A stretch of 64,000 bases of DNA, taken from contig NZ_CP135164.1 of the NCBI RefSeq assembly GCF_001940225.2, positions 62,001 through 126,000 on the forward strand, in the 5' to 3' direction. Of the stretch, positions 1-9,531 are shown piece after piece (within the stretch, counting starts at the first letter, position 1; the number at the start of each line of letters is the position of its first letter). This stretch comes from Roseburia sp. 499. GTDB taxonomy: Bacteria > Bacillota > Clostridia > Lachnospirales > Lachnospiraceae. The notes below the pieces were generated by a model. It did not search any database. It saw only the letters and a program-made list of their open reading frames with translations, and was not told the DNA's origin. The translations under genes and the position numbers were made by a program.

Positions 1-925
1 GCTGAGGCAGACCGGAACGGATTGCCTTAGAAGTAGGATTCAGGTTAATCTTGCTTTCGTGAAAAATAACAGGCATTTCCGTTAATGATTTTGCAAATCC
101 CCGATTATTTACTTTAGGAAGCGTGGAAGTATCGCTGCCGGTATATAAGTCAAGGTTGAAGTGTTTTGACAGGATTTCCATAGTCCGCAGCCGCTCTACG
201 GCGGTGATTTTGTTTCCAATATAAAGTTGCGCAGTTGTAATCTTATCCGTTAAAAAAGTATCCAGAGGATAGGTATAAAAGCCCGGTAAGCATGCTTTAA
301 AACTTTGAACAATTTCGTCTGTAAGTAAGTCTTCCACAAAGAAATAGCCATATACCTTAAGTTGACTTTCAATTATGCCATTCAGATAGCCTGAAAGATA
401 TTCAGGTGGATTGGTCAGCTTATCATAGGGGCATTTTTCTGTGTACAGGGAGCCTACAAAAGAAATATCAGAAGAAAAACGTTTTCTTTCTGCGGCAGAG
501 GCATTTTTTACCACCTGTTGTTTGGCTTTTACATTGACTGCAAGTGGAAAATGAAATACGTGTCCCGGGTTTAGAGGGGCTATTTCATTATATTGTGCCC
601 GGTCAAAGAGGAATATCCGATTGCAGGGATTTTGAATAGGCTTAGCAAAAAGCTCCATAACCGGAGAGTCCACAGTCCAGCAAATGTATGGAATTTTAAA
701 AATATTACATACATCAGAAATAATTGGAAAAAAGTTAATGGTAAATACGCAGTCATGAGGATGTTCCATAAGGTAGTTACTTACAATGCGGGCAGAGTCA
801 CCAAATACTAAATTTTTATTCGTAATTTCTTCTGTAATCTGGGAAACAGTATGTCCAAGTTCTTCGAATCCCTCTATAATATCCGGTTCGCAGATACTGC
901 CATAGCGATAGAATAATATTTTCAT
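1..925 (-). CDS. CgeB-like glycosyltransferase, 3' end cut by window
   Basis: The minus-strand frame is open from an ATG at 923-925 to base 1 (308 codons), so its C-terminus lies outside the window. The protein starts MKILFYRYGS and resembles the two other CgeB/DUF3880-type proteins here (927-2099 and 28152-29303). It shares the N-terminal Rossmann strand, a stretch reading as a change of partner domain near YICWTVDSP, the FLFDRAQY segment, and the DISFVGSLY motif that opens the second GT-B domain. The family is thought to transfer sugars from nucleotide donors, but substrates are mostly unknown. Its start lies one base after the stop of the upstream minus-strand gene, so the two are almost certainly co-transcribed and translationally coupled. 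There is no signal peptide or membrane segment. Family is fairly sure; acceptor is unknown, with flagellin or its glycan inferred from context. Confidence 0.75.
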   Translation of the reverse strand, partial: MKILFYRYGSICEPDIIEGFEELGHTVSQITEEITNKNLVFGDSARIVSNYLMEHPHDCVFTINFFPIISDVCNIFKIPYICWTVDSPVMELFAKPIQNPCNRIFLFDRAQYNEIAPLNPGHVFHFPLAVNVKAKQQVVKNASAAERKRFSSDISFVGSLYTEKCPYDKLTNPPEYLSGYLNGIIESQLKVYGYFFVEDLLTDEIVQSFKACLPGFYTYPLDTFLTDKITTAQLYIGNKITAVERLRTMEILSKHFNLDLYTGSDTSTLPKVNNRGFAKSLTEMPVIFHESKINLNPTSKAIRSGLPQ

Positions 926-926
926 C

Positions 927-2099
927 TTACTTTAAATCCTCCTGTACAATGGAAATGATTTTTTTTAGCTGGTGTTGATAGGAGAAGGAATCGCGCACCT
1001 TTTTATAGCCCTTCATGGCAATGGTAAGACGTTCCTTTTCGTGAGACAAATAATAAGCACATTTTTCACGTAGTTCGTCTATATTGCGAAATACCTCGAT
1101 TTCCTTTCCGATTACAAATAAATCTTCAATTTCTTCCTGATAGTTCGTTAGGACAAATCCACCGCATCCCATGATGTCCAAGATTCGTTGCGGGACACCT
1201 GTCTCGATAGAAGAGAGCGTAACATTTAAATTGATTTTGCTTAAATAAAAAATTTTATTCATTACAGTGTAGTAATCCACACTGGTATGCGTATTAACAT
1301 TTTGTAGGAAATTTGTAGGGCTTTTTGTGTATAAATGTACGTCAAAATCTTGCGCCAATGTATTCAACACAGTAACACGTTCTAATTCTGCTAATTTTCT
1401 AGGAAAGAATAATAACCCTAAGTAGGTAGTGTCGTTCAAAAGAGATGTTTGATTCCAACTGGAAATATCGGTCTGACTGAAAAGGAAATCTAAACAGTCT
1501 TGAGGAAGTTCTGGCCAATTTCGAGAAGATTCCCAATGGCACATGTTCTGCACCAAATATAATTTTAATTTCAACTGAAGATTTTCAGGAAAAGCTTGGA
1601 TCAATGCGTTGTAGGTGTTGTTTTCATACAGTCCACCCACAAAAGAAATATCATGGGAAAAAAGGTGCTCATCTTCTTCGGTAATATCAAGGCATCCGGT
1701 GCGTTCCAGATTCACGGCAAGCGGCATATGAAAAATATGTGGAACGCCTGCATCTGTTAGCCGTTTACATTGCATTTTGTCGAAAATAAAGGTATAATTT
1801 GTATTGTGAAAAACAGGCGGCGTAAAGAGCGCGGTCAAAGGAGAATCATAGGTCCATGAAATATAGGGAATATTGAATTTTGCACAAATATCTGAAACAG
1901 CAGGAATGAATAGATAAGAAATAACGAAATTGTAAAGGTTATTTTCTAAATGTGCTGTTAAATATTCATTTTGTTCGACAACGGAGTTGTTGGGGTCAAA
2001 CGGAGCAGATTCAAGAACATCAACAGTGTACCCCATGCTCTGCAATGCCCATGGAATATCATAGATAGAATTATGTGTTGGAACAAATAAAAATTTCAT
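927..2099 (-). CDS. CgeB-like (DUF3880 / GT1-type) glycosyltransferase
   Basis: A 390-residue protein of the CgeB-like GT-B family. The N-terminal half (MKFLFVPTHNS, then ISWTYDSPL near residue 80 and FIFDKMQC near 105) is the DUF3880 part. The C-terminal half opens with DISFVGGLYENN near residue 150 and carries the family signature ILDIMGCGGFVLTNYQEE near 308-325, which contributes to the donor site in GT-B folds. The ATG at 2097-2099 has a GGAGG ribosome binding site. It heads a minus-strand pair with the partial paralogue at 1-925, divergent from the large plus-strand island. There are no membrane segments. Homologues are common in spore-coat and flagellar glycosylation loci; this context favours the flagellar role. 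Exact sugar and acceptor are unknown. Confidence 0.8.
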   Translation of the reverse strand: MKFLFVPTHNSIYDIPWALQSMGYTVDVLESAPFDPNNSVVEQNEYLTAHLENNLYNFVISYLFIPAVSDICAKFNIPYISWTYDSPLTALFTPPVFHNTNYTFIFDKMQCKRLTDAGVPHIFHMPLAVNLERTGCLDITEEDEHLFSHDISFVGGLYENNTYNALIQAFPENLQLKLKLYLVQNMCHWESSRNWPELPQDCLDFLFSQTDISSWNQTSLLNDTTYLGLLFFPRKLAELERVTVLNTLAQDFDVHLYTKSPTNFLQNVNTHTSVDYYTVMNKIFYLSKINLNVTLSSIETGVPQRILDIMGCGGFVLTNYQEEIEDLFVIGKEIEVFRNIDELREKCAYYLSHEKERLTIAMKGYKKVRDSFSYQHQLKKIISIVQEDLK

Positions 2100-2137
2100 G
2101 ATGAGCCTCCAAATAAATAAACAGTAATATATAGTAC

Positions 2138-2166
2138 ATTTTAGCGAAAAACCGAGAAAGAGACAA
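2138..2166 (-). promoter_or_regulatory. Candidate sigma-A promoter for the minus-strand CgeB-like pair
   Basis: On the minus strand, TTGTCT (2166-2161) and TAAAAT (2143-2138) are separated by 17 bases, with the ATG of the CgeB-like gene about 40 bases downstream. The -10 matches 5 of 6 and the -35 matches 4 of 6 consensus positions. The 104-bp divergent gap must also hold a plus-strand promoter for the island; I could not pick a convincing one. Confidence 0.4.
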
Positions 2167-2203
2167 GAAGTATTTTGCAGAATATATGATTAGGAGAAGG
2201 AAT

Positions 2204-2911
2204 ATGGAAAGTCAGAAAGAATGGGCATATATGCATACGGAAGAATATATACAAGAGAAAGAGAAAAAGGAACAGGAATGGAACAGACAGAATAAAGAAC
2301 AAGAGAAGATATATTTGATGCAGATTGATAAGAAGATACAAGCAGGTTCAACAGAAGCAAGAGAGGAATTGTTAAGACTGTTCCGCAATAAAGATTTTAT
2401 AGAAACATACAAATCAAAAACGCAGATGGCATATTTGATTGTAATTATGCAGATATATGAGCGGGAAATTCAGGCTGATGAGAAAGTTACTATTTTGGAT
2501 ATAGGAAAATCAACGGAAGAAATAAAAAGTAAACTAATACAGCTAAAGTTTATTTTGTGGAAAATAGAATTTGCCAAAGATGAGCATGGAAAGGAATTAC
2601 TTTTAGATTTTATCCGTAGTAACTGGATAACCCCGGATATGCTACAATATATGGTACATACGGCAGTTGCAGATAAGGGTGGTATGCTGTTAGAATTGAC
2701 AGATATATTTATGGAGCAGAATATGTTTCGGTATGCGTTTCGCATGTTGGAGTATTTGGATGAATTATCTCCTGGAAATGAAACGGTTTTATGTATGCTG
2801 GCAGATTTGTGCGGAAGCGTAGGAAATAATCAGCGGGCAAAAGAATACTTGGAAAAAATTGAAACCCCGGGAAGATTGGCAGAAGGGATTAGAAGGAAAT
2901 ATGGATGCTAA
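2204..2911 (+). CDS. Helical, TPR-like protein of unknown function
   Basis: About 235 residues from the ATG at 2204. This start is chosen because AGGAGAAGG lies 5-6 bases upstream; the in-frame ATG at 2186 has none. The N-terminal 40 residues are highly charged, rich in Lys, Glu and Gln, and look like a coiled coil. The C-terminal part (FAYRMLEYLDEL-type repeats, then ETVLCMLADLCGSVGNNQRAKEYLEKIE) resembles two degenerate tetratricopeptide repeats. No catalytic motif is visible. It is the first plus-strand gene of the island and overlaps the next glycosyltransferase by 11 bases, so the two are coupled. A scaffold or target-recognition role is possible, like the TPR segments fused to glycosyltransferases elsewhere in the island, but this is inference. 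Confidence 0.6.
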   Translation: MESQKEWAYMHTEEYIQEKEKKEQEWNRQNKEQEKIYLMQIDKKIQAGSTEAREELLRLFRNKDFIETYKSKTQMAYLIVIMQIYEREIQADEKVTILDIGKSTEEIKSKLIQLKFILWKIEFAKDEHGKELLLDFIRSNWITPDMLQYMVHTAVADKGGMLLELTDIFMEQNMFRYAFRMLEYLDELSPGNETVLCMLADLCGSVGNNQRAKEYLEKIETPGRLAEGIRRKYGC

Positions 2912-4373
2912 GAAAATATGTTTTATTATGTGCGTGAATAATGAACAGTATCTCCAGGAAGCGTTGTATTATATCAATCGGTTAAATATACCGAAAGAAT
3001 ACAGTATAGATGTTTTGACGGTGCAGGAAGCAGAAAGTTTGACTGCAGGATATAATGAAGCAATGGAAGCATCTGATGCAAAATATAAGGTATATCTTCA
3101 TCAGGATGTAATGATTGTAGAAGCGGATTTTTTAAAGTATTTGCTTCAAATATTTGAGAATCCTGAAGTTGGAATGTTTGGGATGGTAGGAGCTCCGAAA
3201 CTGTCGGAAAATGGGGTCATGTGGTATAGCGACCGCATTGGGAGGCTTTATACCAGTAATATTTATTTTATGGGAGATTCCGAACTGGGTGAAGTGCAGG
3301 GAGCGTATCAAGAGGTGGAAGTAATTGATGGTCTGTTGATGGCAACTCAGTATGATATTCCGTGGAGAGCAGATATTTTTCAGAAATGGGATTTTTATGA
3401 TGTATCCCAGAGTTTTGAATTTCGTAAGCGGGGATATAAGGTCGTTGTTCCAAGGATGGAAAAGCCTTGGTGTATTCATGATGATGGATTCATGAATCTG
3501 GAGAATTATTATGAAGAAAGAAAAAAGTTTTTAAAGCAATATGGATGGGGAAAACAACTGAAAGAAAAAGTATCCGTCATAATACCGACATACAATCGGG
3601 CACATTTAATTGAAAGGTCGATTAGAAGTGTGTTGAATCAGACCTATGAGGACTTTGAGTTATTGATTGTAGATGATGGTTCTACAGACAATACAAAAGA
3701 GATAGTAGAGGGAATCAACGATGACAGAATCCGCTATATACAGTGTGAGGGAAATGGTGGTGCGGCGAAGGCAAGAAATCGTGGAATTCAAGAGGCAAAA
3801 TACAACTATATAGCTTTTCAGGACAGCGATGATGAGTGGCATTCAGATAAATTAGAAAAACAGATGAAGGTAATGCTTGAGGCATCTGAAGATACAGGAC
3901 TTGTTTATTGTGAGTATCATTATAATGGATTAAATGGAATAGAAGATATTTGTCCGGATAGAAACATTCCGAATGAGCAAAAAAGTGGATATATTTTTCC
4001 ACAGCTTTTGGCTGGAAATATGATAGGAACACCGGTTATGTTAGTAAAACGTGAATGTTTTGAAAAAGTGGGGATTTTTAATGAGAACTTTCCTTGTATG
4101 GAGGATTATGAACTGGTGCTTCGGATAGCTCAGAAGTACCGCATTGAATTTATACCGGAAATTCTTATGGAGGTACATGCCAATTATCAGTCTGTCACGA
4201 ATAATCTGGAAGGTTTCCTAACAACGAAATGCATTTTGGCAGGAGCCTATAAAAAGGAGCTTCTGGAATATGGTATGTTCGATATTATTGTAGGAAGTAT
4301 TATTGATAAAGCGAAAGAATTTGATTTGCTGGACAGTGTTGTGAAATATTTAGAAGCAGTCATGACAAAGTAA
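2901..4373 (+). CDS. Two-domain glycosyltransferase (Glyco_tranf_2_5-like + GT2)
   Basis: About 490 residues from the ATG at 2901, preceded by AGAAGGA; a longer TTG-started frame from 2859 lacks a good ribosome site. Residues 1-220 form a Glyco_tranf_2_5-like domain (CFIMCVNNEQYLQEAL, YKVYLHQDV, DGLLMATQYDIPWR, CIHDD). The same domain starts the gene at 26615. From about residue 225 follows a complete GT-A family 2 domain: VSVIIPTYNRA, the LLIVDDGSTDNT nucleotide-binding strand, and an FQDSDDEW metal-binding DxD motif. It probably adds one or two sugars from nucleotide donors in the cytosol. Being a two-active-site fusion, it could build a disaccharide in one polypeptide. Substrates are unknown. 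Confidence 0.85.
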   Translation: MDAKKICFIMCVNNEQYLQEALYYINRLNIPKEYSIDVLTVQEAESLTAGYNEAMEASDAKYKVYLHQDVMIVEADFLKYLLQIFENPEVGMFGMVGAPKLSENGVMWYSDRIGRLYTSNIYFMGDSELGEVQGAYQEVEVIDGLLMATQYDIPWRADIFQKWDFYDVSQSFEFRKRGYKVVVPRMEKPWCIHDDGFMNLENYYEERKKFLKQYGWGKQLKEKVSVIIPTYNRAHLIERSIRSVLNQTYEDFELLIVDDGSTDNTKEIVEGINDDRIRYIQCEGNGGAAKARNRGIQEAKYNYIAFQDSDDEWHSDKLEKQMKVMLEASEDTGLVYCEYHYNGLNGIEDICPDRNIPNEQKSGYIFPQLLAGNMIGTPVMLVKRECFEKVGIFNENFPCMEDYELVLRIAQKYRIEFIPEILMEVHANYQSVTNNLEGFLTTKCILAGAYKKELLEYGMFDIIVGSIIDKAKEFDLLDSVVKYLEAVMTK

Positions 4374-4389
4374 GGAGTAGAGAGTAAAA

Positions 4390-5421
4390 ATGAAGAAGGT
4401 TACGGTAATTACACCATGCCATAATTCAAAAAAATATTTGGGCGAGTGTTTGGAGTCTTTGGAAAATCAAACCATAGGAGTGGAGAATTTAGAGTTTATT
4501 CTTGTAAACGATGCATCCACAGATAACACATGGGATATGATTTTAGAATTTGAGAAAAAGTACCCGGAATCGGTCATTGCAATTAATCTGCCGGAAAATC
4601 GCAGACAAGGTGGGGCGCGAAATGAAGCATTGAAATATGCTACAGGAGAATATATTGCATTTTTAGATTCTGATGATAAAGCATTGCCTGAGACTTATGA
4701 AAAGGTTTATCAGCGAGCAATAGAAACAGATGCAGATATTGTTCAGTTTAATCATTGTAATTATACGACGGATTGGGAAGAATTATGTGATAATTGCAAG
4801 ATAGAGGGGGTAACAGAATTAAAAGACAAGATATCACGAAAACTTTTTCTTATGGCAGAGGTTTTAACCATGAATCATTGCAGTAAATTGTATCGACGTA
4901 AATTGCTGGAGGAAAGTCAGGCACAGTTTGCAGAGCATCGTATTTATGAAGAACCCGCATTTGTATATCCGCAGATGTTTTATGTAAAGAAAGTCTGCTG
5001 CATGAAAGAGGCATTTTATCGAATCCGAATGAATGAGGAAAGTACGATGCACTCTGAAGCGAAAAAGTCAGAAAGACTTGTGGATCATCCGGAAGTTCAG
5101 ATGCAGGTGCTGAGGTATATGATAGCGCATAGGCAATTAATGATGGATTACTATGATGAAATCGAGTTTTATTTCTTAAAAACATATTATGTGGAAACGC
5201 TGTTTTTCGCAGGGCAGGGAAATATGATTTTGGGTGTAGAGTATTTCAAGAAGATGCAAAATAATGTAAAGGAATTGTTTCCGGAGTGGAGGAGTAATGC
5301 TTACTTACAAGGAGAAGAGATTCAGAATGTGAAAAAGATTCTTGATACAGTTTATAATATCTATAGTCAGGAAGAATTGATAGCGTTGTGTAGAGACGTT
5401 TATAGAACAATGGCAGGATAG
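4390..5421 (+). CDS. Family 2 glycosyltransferase
   Basis: A 343-residue GT-A enzyme. The N-terminus has VTVITPCHNSKKYL, the donor strand FILVNDASTDNTW (about 37-49), the acceptor-side GGARNEALKYATGEYIAF segment, and the FLDSDD metal motif near 92-97. The ATG at 4390 follows AAGGAG. The C-terminal 150 residues are helical without a recognised domain. It is in line with its neighbours, with 16 bases to the upstream stop and 19 to the next start. Transfer of a hexose or amino sugar to a growing glycan is expected; donor and acceptor cannot be read from sequence. Confidence 0.85.
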   Translation: MKKVTVITPCHNSKKYLGECLESLENQTIGVENLEFILVNDASTDNTWDMILEFEKKYPESVIAINLPENRRQGGARNEALKYATGEYIAFLDSDDKALPETYEKVYQRAIETDADIVQFNHCNYTTDWEELCDNCKIEGVTELKDKISRKLFLMAEVLTMNHCSKLYRRKLLEESQAQFAEHRIYEEPAFVYPQMFYVKKVCCMKEAFYRIRMNEESTMHSEAKKSERLVDHPEVQMQVLRYMIAHRQLMMDYYDEIEFYFLKTYYVETLFFAGQGNMILGVEYFKKMQNNVKELFPEWRSNAYLQGEEIQNVKKILDTVYNIYSQEELIALCRDVYRTMAG

Positions 5422-5440
5422 CGAAAAGCGGAGAGGAAAA

Positions 5441-7030
5441 ATGGAGCAGCGAGAAGATAGATTTAATGTATTGGTAAGGTTGATGGAGCAGGACAGCTTG
5501 AATGGACAGAATTATGTGTGCCTAGGGGATTATTACTTGGAGGAAAATAAGGAAAAGGCATATCTGTGCTATGAGAATGCATTATTTTTAGGGGGAGTAG
5601 AGGAACAAATCGTTAAAGAGAGAATTAGAACCTTAGAACAGGAAGGAATTAATAAGCACAAGGTATCAATTGTAATTCTCTCTTATAATGCTAAGGATAT
5701 GCTGAAAGAATGTATAGAAAGTATTCGTAGAAATAATCCATCCTGTTCTTATGAATTGGTAATAGTAGATAATGCTTCTACAGATGGAATTGTGGATTGG
5801 TTAAGGGAACAGAAGGACATTGTACTACAATGCAACGAAGAGAATGTAGGTTTTCCTAAAGGGTGTAATCAAGGAATCGAACTGGCAGAAAAAGAAAATG
5901 ACATTATGCTTTTGAATAACGATACTATTGTAACAGAGAATGCACTGTTTTGGCTTAGAATGGCATTGTGTGAACCGGAGATTGGAGCAGCAGGAAGTAT
6001 CTCTAACATGACAGAAAAGGTGTCTGCAACTGTGGGGGGAAAAGAAACCAGAACGATAGAGGAACAGTTGGAATGGGCAGTGCATAATAATGTGTTATTG
6101 AAACATCCTTATGAGAAAAGCATGTGTTTGTTGGGATATGCTTTAATGATAAAACGTGAGGCATTGGAAAAGACTGGTTATTTGGATGAGAGATTTTCGC
6201 CGGGGAATTTTGAGGATGCAGATATTTGTCTCAGATTGATTCAAAAGGGGTATCAATTGGCGTTGTGTTACAACAGTTTTATTTTTCATTATGGAAGTGT
6301 AAGTTTTAAGAAAAGAGACGATTGGTACGAAAATCTCATTACAAGAAATTTCTATAAGTATAATGAAAAGTATGGATTTGATGTGGATTATTACACGAAG
6401 CAAAGAGATGATTTGATTGAACATTTGCCTAAGGATAACAGTCAGGTATTTCGACTTCTGGATATAGGGTGTGGATGTGGAAACACATTGCTAAGAATTA
6501 AAGGACTTTATCCAAATGCAGAGGTTGTGGGTGTGGAAAAATTTTCAAAAGCAGTGGAAATCGGAGCTAAAATGTCGGAAATTTATTGTCTTGATATTGA
6601 AAGCCAGGAATTGCCTTTTGAAAAACAGAGTTTTGATTATATTATTATGGGGAACGTTTTGGAACAGATAGAATATCCTAAAAAAGTTCTGAATGACATT
6701 AAGAAATATTTGAAGCTTGGAGGAACGATTATAGCAGCGGTCTATAACTCGGGAAATATAAGGAATATTTATCAATTGTTTTGTGGAACGTATGATAATA
6801 CAGAAAGATATGGTCTTTGGGATAAGAAAAATATACAGTGTTTTACCGGGGAAAGTGTATTGCAATTATTTCAAGAATGTGATTTTCAAATACAAGATAT
6901 TACTTTTTTGGAGAATAAACTATCGGCAGATGAGGAGAAGTTTTTAAAACTCACAGAGCAGGTGCGGAATAGAGCGCCAGAAGAATTATTGCGGGCTTAT
7001 AACTATATTGTAATTGCTGGGAGAAAATAA
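5441..7030 (+). CDS. TPR-like + GT2 + SAM-methyltransferase fusion (copy 1)
   Basis: A 529-residue three-part protein. Residues 1-65 are a TPR-like helical leader (LGDYYLEENKEKAYLCYENA). Residues about 75-300 are a GT2 domain (VSIVILSYNAKDML, LVIVDNASTDG, GFPKGCNQGI, LLNNDTIV, FSPGNFEDADICLR). Residues about 345-529 are a class I methyltransferase with SAM motif LDIGCGCGNTL, acidic VVGVEKF, and FDYIIMGNVLEQ. In the usual family the last motif ends DVLEH; here the D and H are replaced by N and Q. It touches the next gene (stop 7028-7030, ATG 7031), a near-copy. A single polypeptide that adds and methylates a sugar is the natural reading. Whether the altered methyltransferase is active is uncertain. 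Confidence 0.85.
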   Translation: MEQREDRFNVLVRLMEQDSLNGQNYVCLGDYYLEENKEKAYLCYENALFLGGVEEQIVKERIRTLEQEGINKHKVSIVILSYNAKDMLKECIESIRRNNPSCSYELVIVDNASTDGIVDWLREQKDIVLQCNEENVGFPKGCNQGIELAEKENDIMLLNNDTIVTENALFWLRMALCEPEIGAAGSISNMTEKVSATVGGKETRTIEEQLEWAVHNNVLLKHPYEKSMCLLGYALMIKREALEKTGYLDERFSPGNFEDADICLRLIQKGYQLALCYNSFIFHYGSVSFKKRDDWYENLITRNFYKYNEKYGFDVDYYTKQRDDLIEHLPKDNSQVFRLLDIGCGCGNTLLRIKGLYPNAEVVGVEKFSKAVEIGAKMSEIYCLDIESQELPFEKQSFDYIIMGNVLEQIEYPKKVLNDIKKYLKLGGTIIAAVYNSGNIRNIYQLFCGTYDNTERYGLWDKKNIQCFTGESVLQLFQECDFQIQDITFLENKLSADEEKFLKLTEQVRNRAPEELLRAYNYIVIAGRK

Positions 7031-8626
7031 ATGGGACAGAGAGAGAATGTATTTAAACAGTTGGAAGAATTAATAGGAAAAGATAGTTTAAATGGTGCAA
7101 ATTATGAAAAATTAGGAGATTATTATTTACAGGAAAATCGGGAGAAGGCTTATTTATGTTATGAAAACGCAATGTTTTTGGGAAATGTGCAAAAAGAAGA
7201 TATACAAGAAAAGATACGATGTTTAGAAGAAGGGGGGGTAAAACGGCATAAGGTGTCCATTGTAATACTTTCTTATAATGCATGTGATATGATGAAGAAT
7301 TGTATAAAGAGTATTCGCCGAAATAATCCGGTATCGGCGTATGAATTGGTGGTAATAGATAACGCTTCTACTGATGGAGTTGTAGAGTGGTTAAAAGAGC
7401 AGGAGGATATTGTATTACAGTGTAATGAGGAAAATGTAGGTTTTCCAAAAGGATGTAATCAGGGAATTGCATTAGCGGAAAAAGCAAACGATATTATGCT
7501 CTTAAACAATGATACAATTGTTACAGAAAATGCATTGTTTTGGCTTAGAATGGCAGTATGTGAACCTAAAATAGGAGCAGCAGGAAGTATTTCAAATATG
7601 GCAGAAAAGCTATCATCAGAAGGAACTGGAAGGGAAAAACGGAGCTTAGAAGAACAACTAAAGCAGGCGAGAACAAATAATATACTCATGAAACATCCCT
7701 ATGAGATTGGAATGTTTTTGCGGGGATATGCGGTATTGTTGGAAAGAGTAGCATTAGAAAAGACGGGATATTTAGATGAGGTATTTTCACCGGGAAACTA
7801 TGAGGACGCAGATATTTGTCTACGAATGATTCAGGCAGGTTATCATTTGGCAATGTGTTATAATAGTTTTATTTTTCATTATGGAAGTGTTAGCTTTAAT
7901 CAGAAAAGAGAGTGGTATTTAAATATATATAGTAGAAATCACTATATTTATACTCAAAAATACGGATTTGATGTAGACTATTATGCAAAGCAAAGGCTGG
8001 ATTTGATAAAGTATCTTCCGGAAAATGAGAATGAATCATTTCGGGTGCTTGATATTGGATGTGGATGCGGAAATACACTTTTTAGAATAAAGGGGTTATA
8101 TCCAAATGCAGAGATTATAGGAGTGGAAAAAGAAAGAAAAGCTGTATTAATTGGAGAAAAGATTGCTCCGATATATTGTATTGATGTGGAAGAACAGGAG
8201 ATTCCGTTTGAAACGCAAAGTTTTGATTATATTATTATGGGGAATGTATTAGAACAACTTAGAGAACCGAAGAAAGTGCTAAACAGGGTGAAAGATTATT
8301 TAAAACCAGGTGGAAAGCTTATCACTTCTGTTTATAACTTTGCTAATGTTAAAAATTTATGTGGATTATTACGAGGAAGTTATAATTATACAGATCAATC
8401 TGGAATTTGGGATAGAAAAAATAAACAGTGTTTTGCAGGAGCGAAGTTACTTCAAATGTTCAGAGAATGTAATCTAAAAATACAAGATATAGAGAGTATG
8501 GGAAATCCGTTAACAACTGAGGAAGAAGGTTTTTTAGTATCGGTAGAAGGAATGGAATGGTGTGAGGAAGAAGAAGGAATGTTACGAACAGATAACTATA
8601 TTATAATTGCAAATAAAGAAAAGTGA
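7031..8626 (+). CDS. TPR-like + GT2 + SAM-methyltransferase fusion (copy 2)
   Basis: A 531-residue tandem paralogue of the gene immediately upstream. It has the same order of modules and long identical stretches (ENVGFPKGCNQGI, LLNNDTIVTENALFWLRMA, LDIGCGCGNTL, SFDYIIMGNVLEQ). Differences cluster after the GT2 core, around residues 200-225, and at the C-terminus, which suggests changed acceptor choice after duplication. The ATG directly follows the previous TAA, so translation is coupled. As in copy 1, the methyltransferase has GNVLEQ where active relatives have DVLEH. Codons are more A/T-ending than in copy 1 by eye, so the copies are not a very recent duplication. Confidence 0.85.
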   Translation: MGQRENVFKQLEELIGKDSLNGANYEKLGDYYLQENREKAYLCYENAMFLGNVQKEDIQEKIRCLEEGGVKRHKVSIVILSYNACDMMKNCIKSIRRNNPVSAYELVVIDNASTDGVVEWLKEQEDIVLQCNEENVGFPKGCNQGIALAEKANDIMLLNNDTIVTENALFWLRMAVCEPKIGAAGSISNMAEKLSSEGTGREKRSLEEQLKQARTNNILMKHPYEIGMFLRGYAVLLERVALEKTGYLDEVFSPGNYEDADICLRMIQAGYHLAMCYNSFIFHYGSVSFNQKREWYLNIYSRNHYIYTQKYGFDVDYYAKQRLDLIKYLPENENESFRVLDIGCGCGNTLFRIKGLYPNAEIIGVEKERKAVLIGEKIAPIYCIDVEEQEIPFETQSFDYIIMGNVLEQLREPKKVLNRVKDYLKPGGKLITSVYNFANVKNLCGLLRGSYNYTDQSGIWDRKNKQCFAGAKLLQMFRECNLKIQDIESMGNPLTTEEEGFLVSVEGMEWCEEEEGMLRTDNYIIIANKEK

Positions 8627-8642
8627 AAGGATTAGGAGAGAA

Positions 8643-9530
8643 ATGAATGAATTGGTAACAGTTATAATGCCGGCGTATAATGCAGAAAAGTATATTGAAC
8701 AATCTATTTCAAGTATTATAAATCAGATATATGAGAATTGGGAACTGGTAATTGTAAATGATGCTTCTACAGATCGTACAGAAGAAATCATTAAAAAGTA
8801 TGTGGAAAAGTATCCTGAGAAAATACGTATGTACGCAAATGAAAAGAATAGCGGTGCAGCAGTTGCACTAAATAAAGCAATGCAGAATGCTCGGGGAGAA
8901 TATATGTGCTGGTTAAGTGCAGATGATTTATATTTTGAAACGATGATATCTTCTCAAATAGAGTATTTGCATGAACATCCGAATTTTGATGCTGTATTTT
9001 CAAAGTTTGTTTCTATTAATGAAAATAGTGAATTGTTGGGGATGTGGGAACCAACAGCTTATTTAGAGGAAGTGGATAGTGAAAATCCGGTTGCACATTA
9101 TATAACATTATTGATGACGGGAAATGCATTTCATGGGTGTTCATTATTAGGAAAGCGAGAAAGCTGGGTGAAGACAGGTGAATTTAATCCAGATGCATCA
9201 TATGCAACAGATTACGACTATTGGTTTCGAATGGCTGCAGTAACTAAAATTGGTTTTTTAAATGAGTTTAATGTAATGGGAAGAGAACATCCGGAACAAG
9301 GGACTAAAAAAGGGGAAAATGATATATATGCTATTAGAGTATTTTGTGATTTGAGAAAAGATGAAGAGCTAATGAGAAATTTATTTGAGAAAACCGGAAT
9401 ACCATACTCGAAAGATACGGTAAAACAGTGCTTCATTAGTAGAATGAATATGTATAAAGATAAAGATAGAGAATTGATTGAGGTGTTAAAAGGATTTCAA
9501 GAATATTTGGAAGAATGTATGGAGGGGTAA
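8643..9530 (+). CDS. Family 2 glycosyltransferase
   Basis: 295 residues from the ATG at 8643, which follows AGGAGAG; a longer TTG frame from 8607 would overlap the previous gene. The GT-A motifs are VTVIMPAYNAEKYI, LVIVNDASTDRT and the LSADDLYF metal motif near residue 90. An aromatic YATDYDYWFRMA segment near 185 is the usual acceptor/base region of GT2 enzymes. One base separates its stop from the next ATG. Role: single-sugar transfer in the island's glycan. Substrate unknown. Confidence 0.85.
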   Translation: MNELVTVIMPAYNAEKYIEQSISSIINQIYENWELVIVNDASTDRTEEIIKKYVEKYPEKIRMYANEKNSGAAVALNKAMQNARGEYMCWLSADDLYFETMISSQIEYLHEHPNFDAVFSKFVSINENSELLGMWEPTAYLEEVDSENPVAHYITLLMTGNAFHGCSLLGKRESWVKTGEFNPDASYATDYDYWFRMAAVTKIGFLNEFNVMGREHPEQGTKKGENDIYAIRVFCDLRKDEELMRNLFEKTGIPYSKDTVKQCFISRMNMYKDKDRELIEVLKGFQEYLEECMEG

Positions 9531-9531
9531 A

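Noticed and set aside
593-811. Plus-strand ORF at the left edge
   Set aside because: It runs antisense through the partial CgeB-like gene, whose minus-strand frame is open over the whole of 1-925 with family motifs.
2161-2190. Plus-strand promoter GAGACA-17-TATATG before the 2204 gene
   Set aside because: Its start point would fall within or after the ribosome binding site of the gene, leaving no leader.
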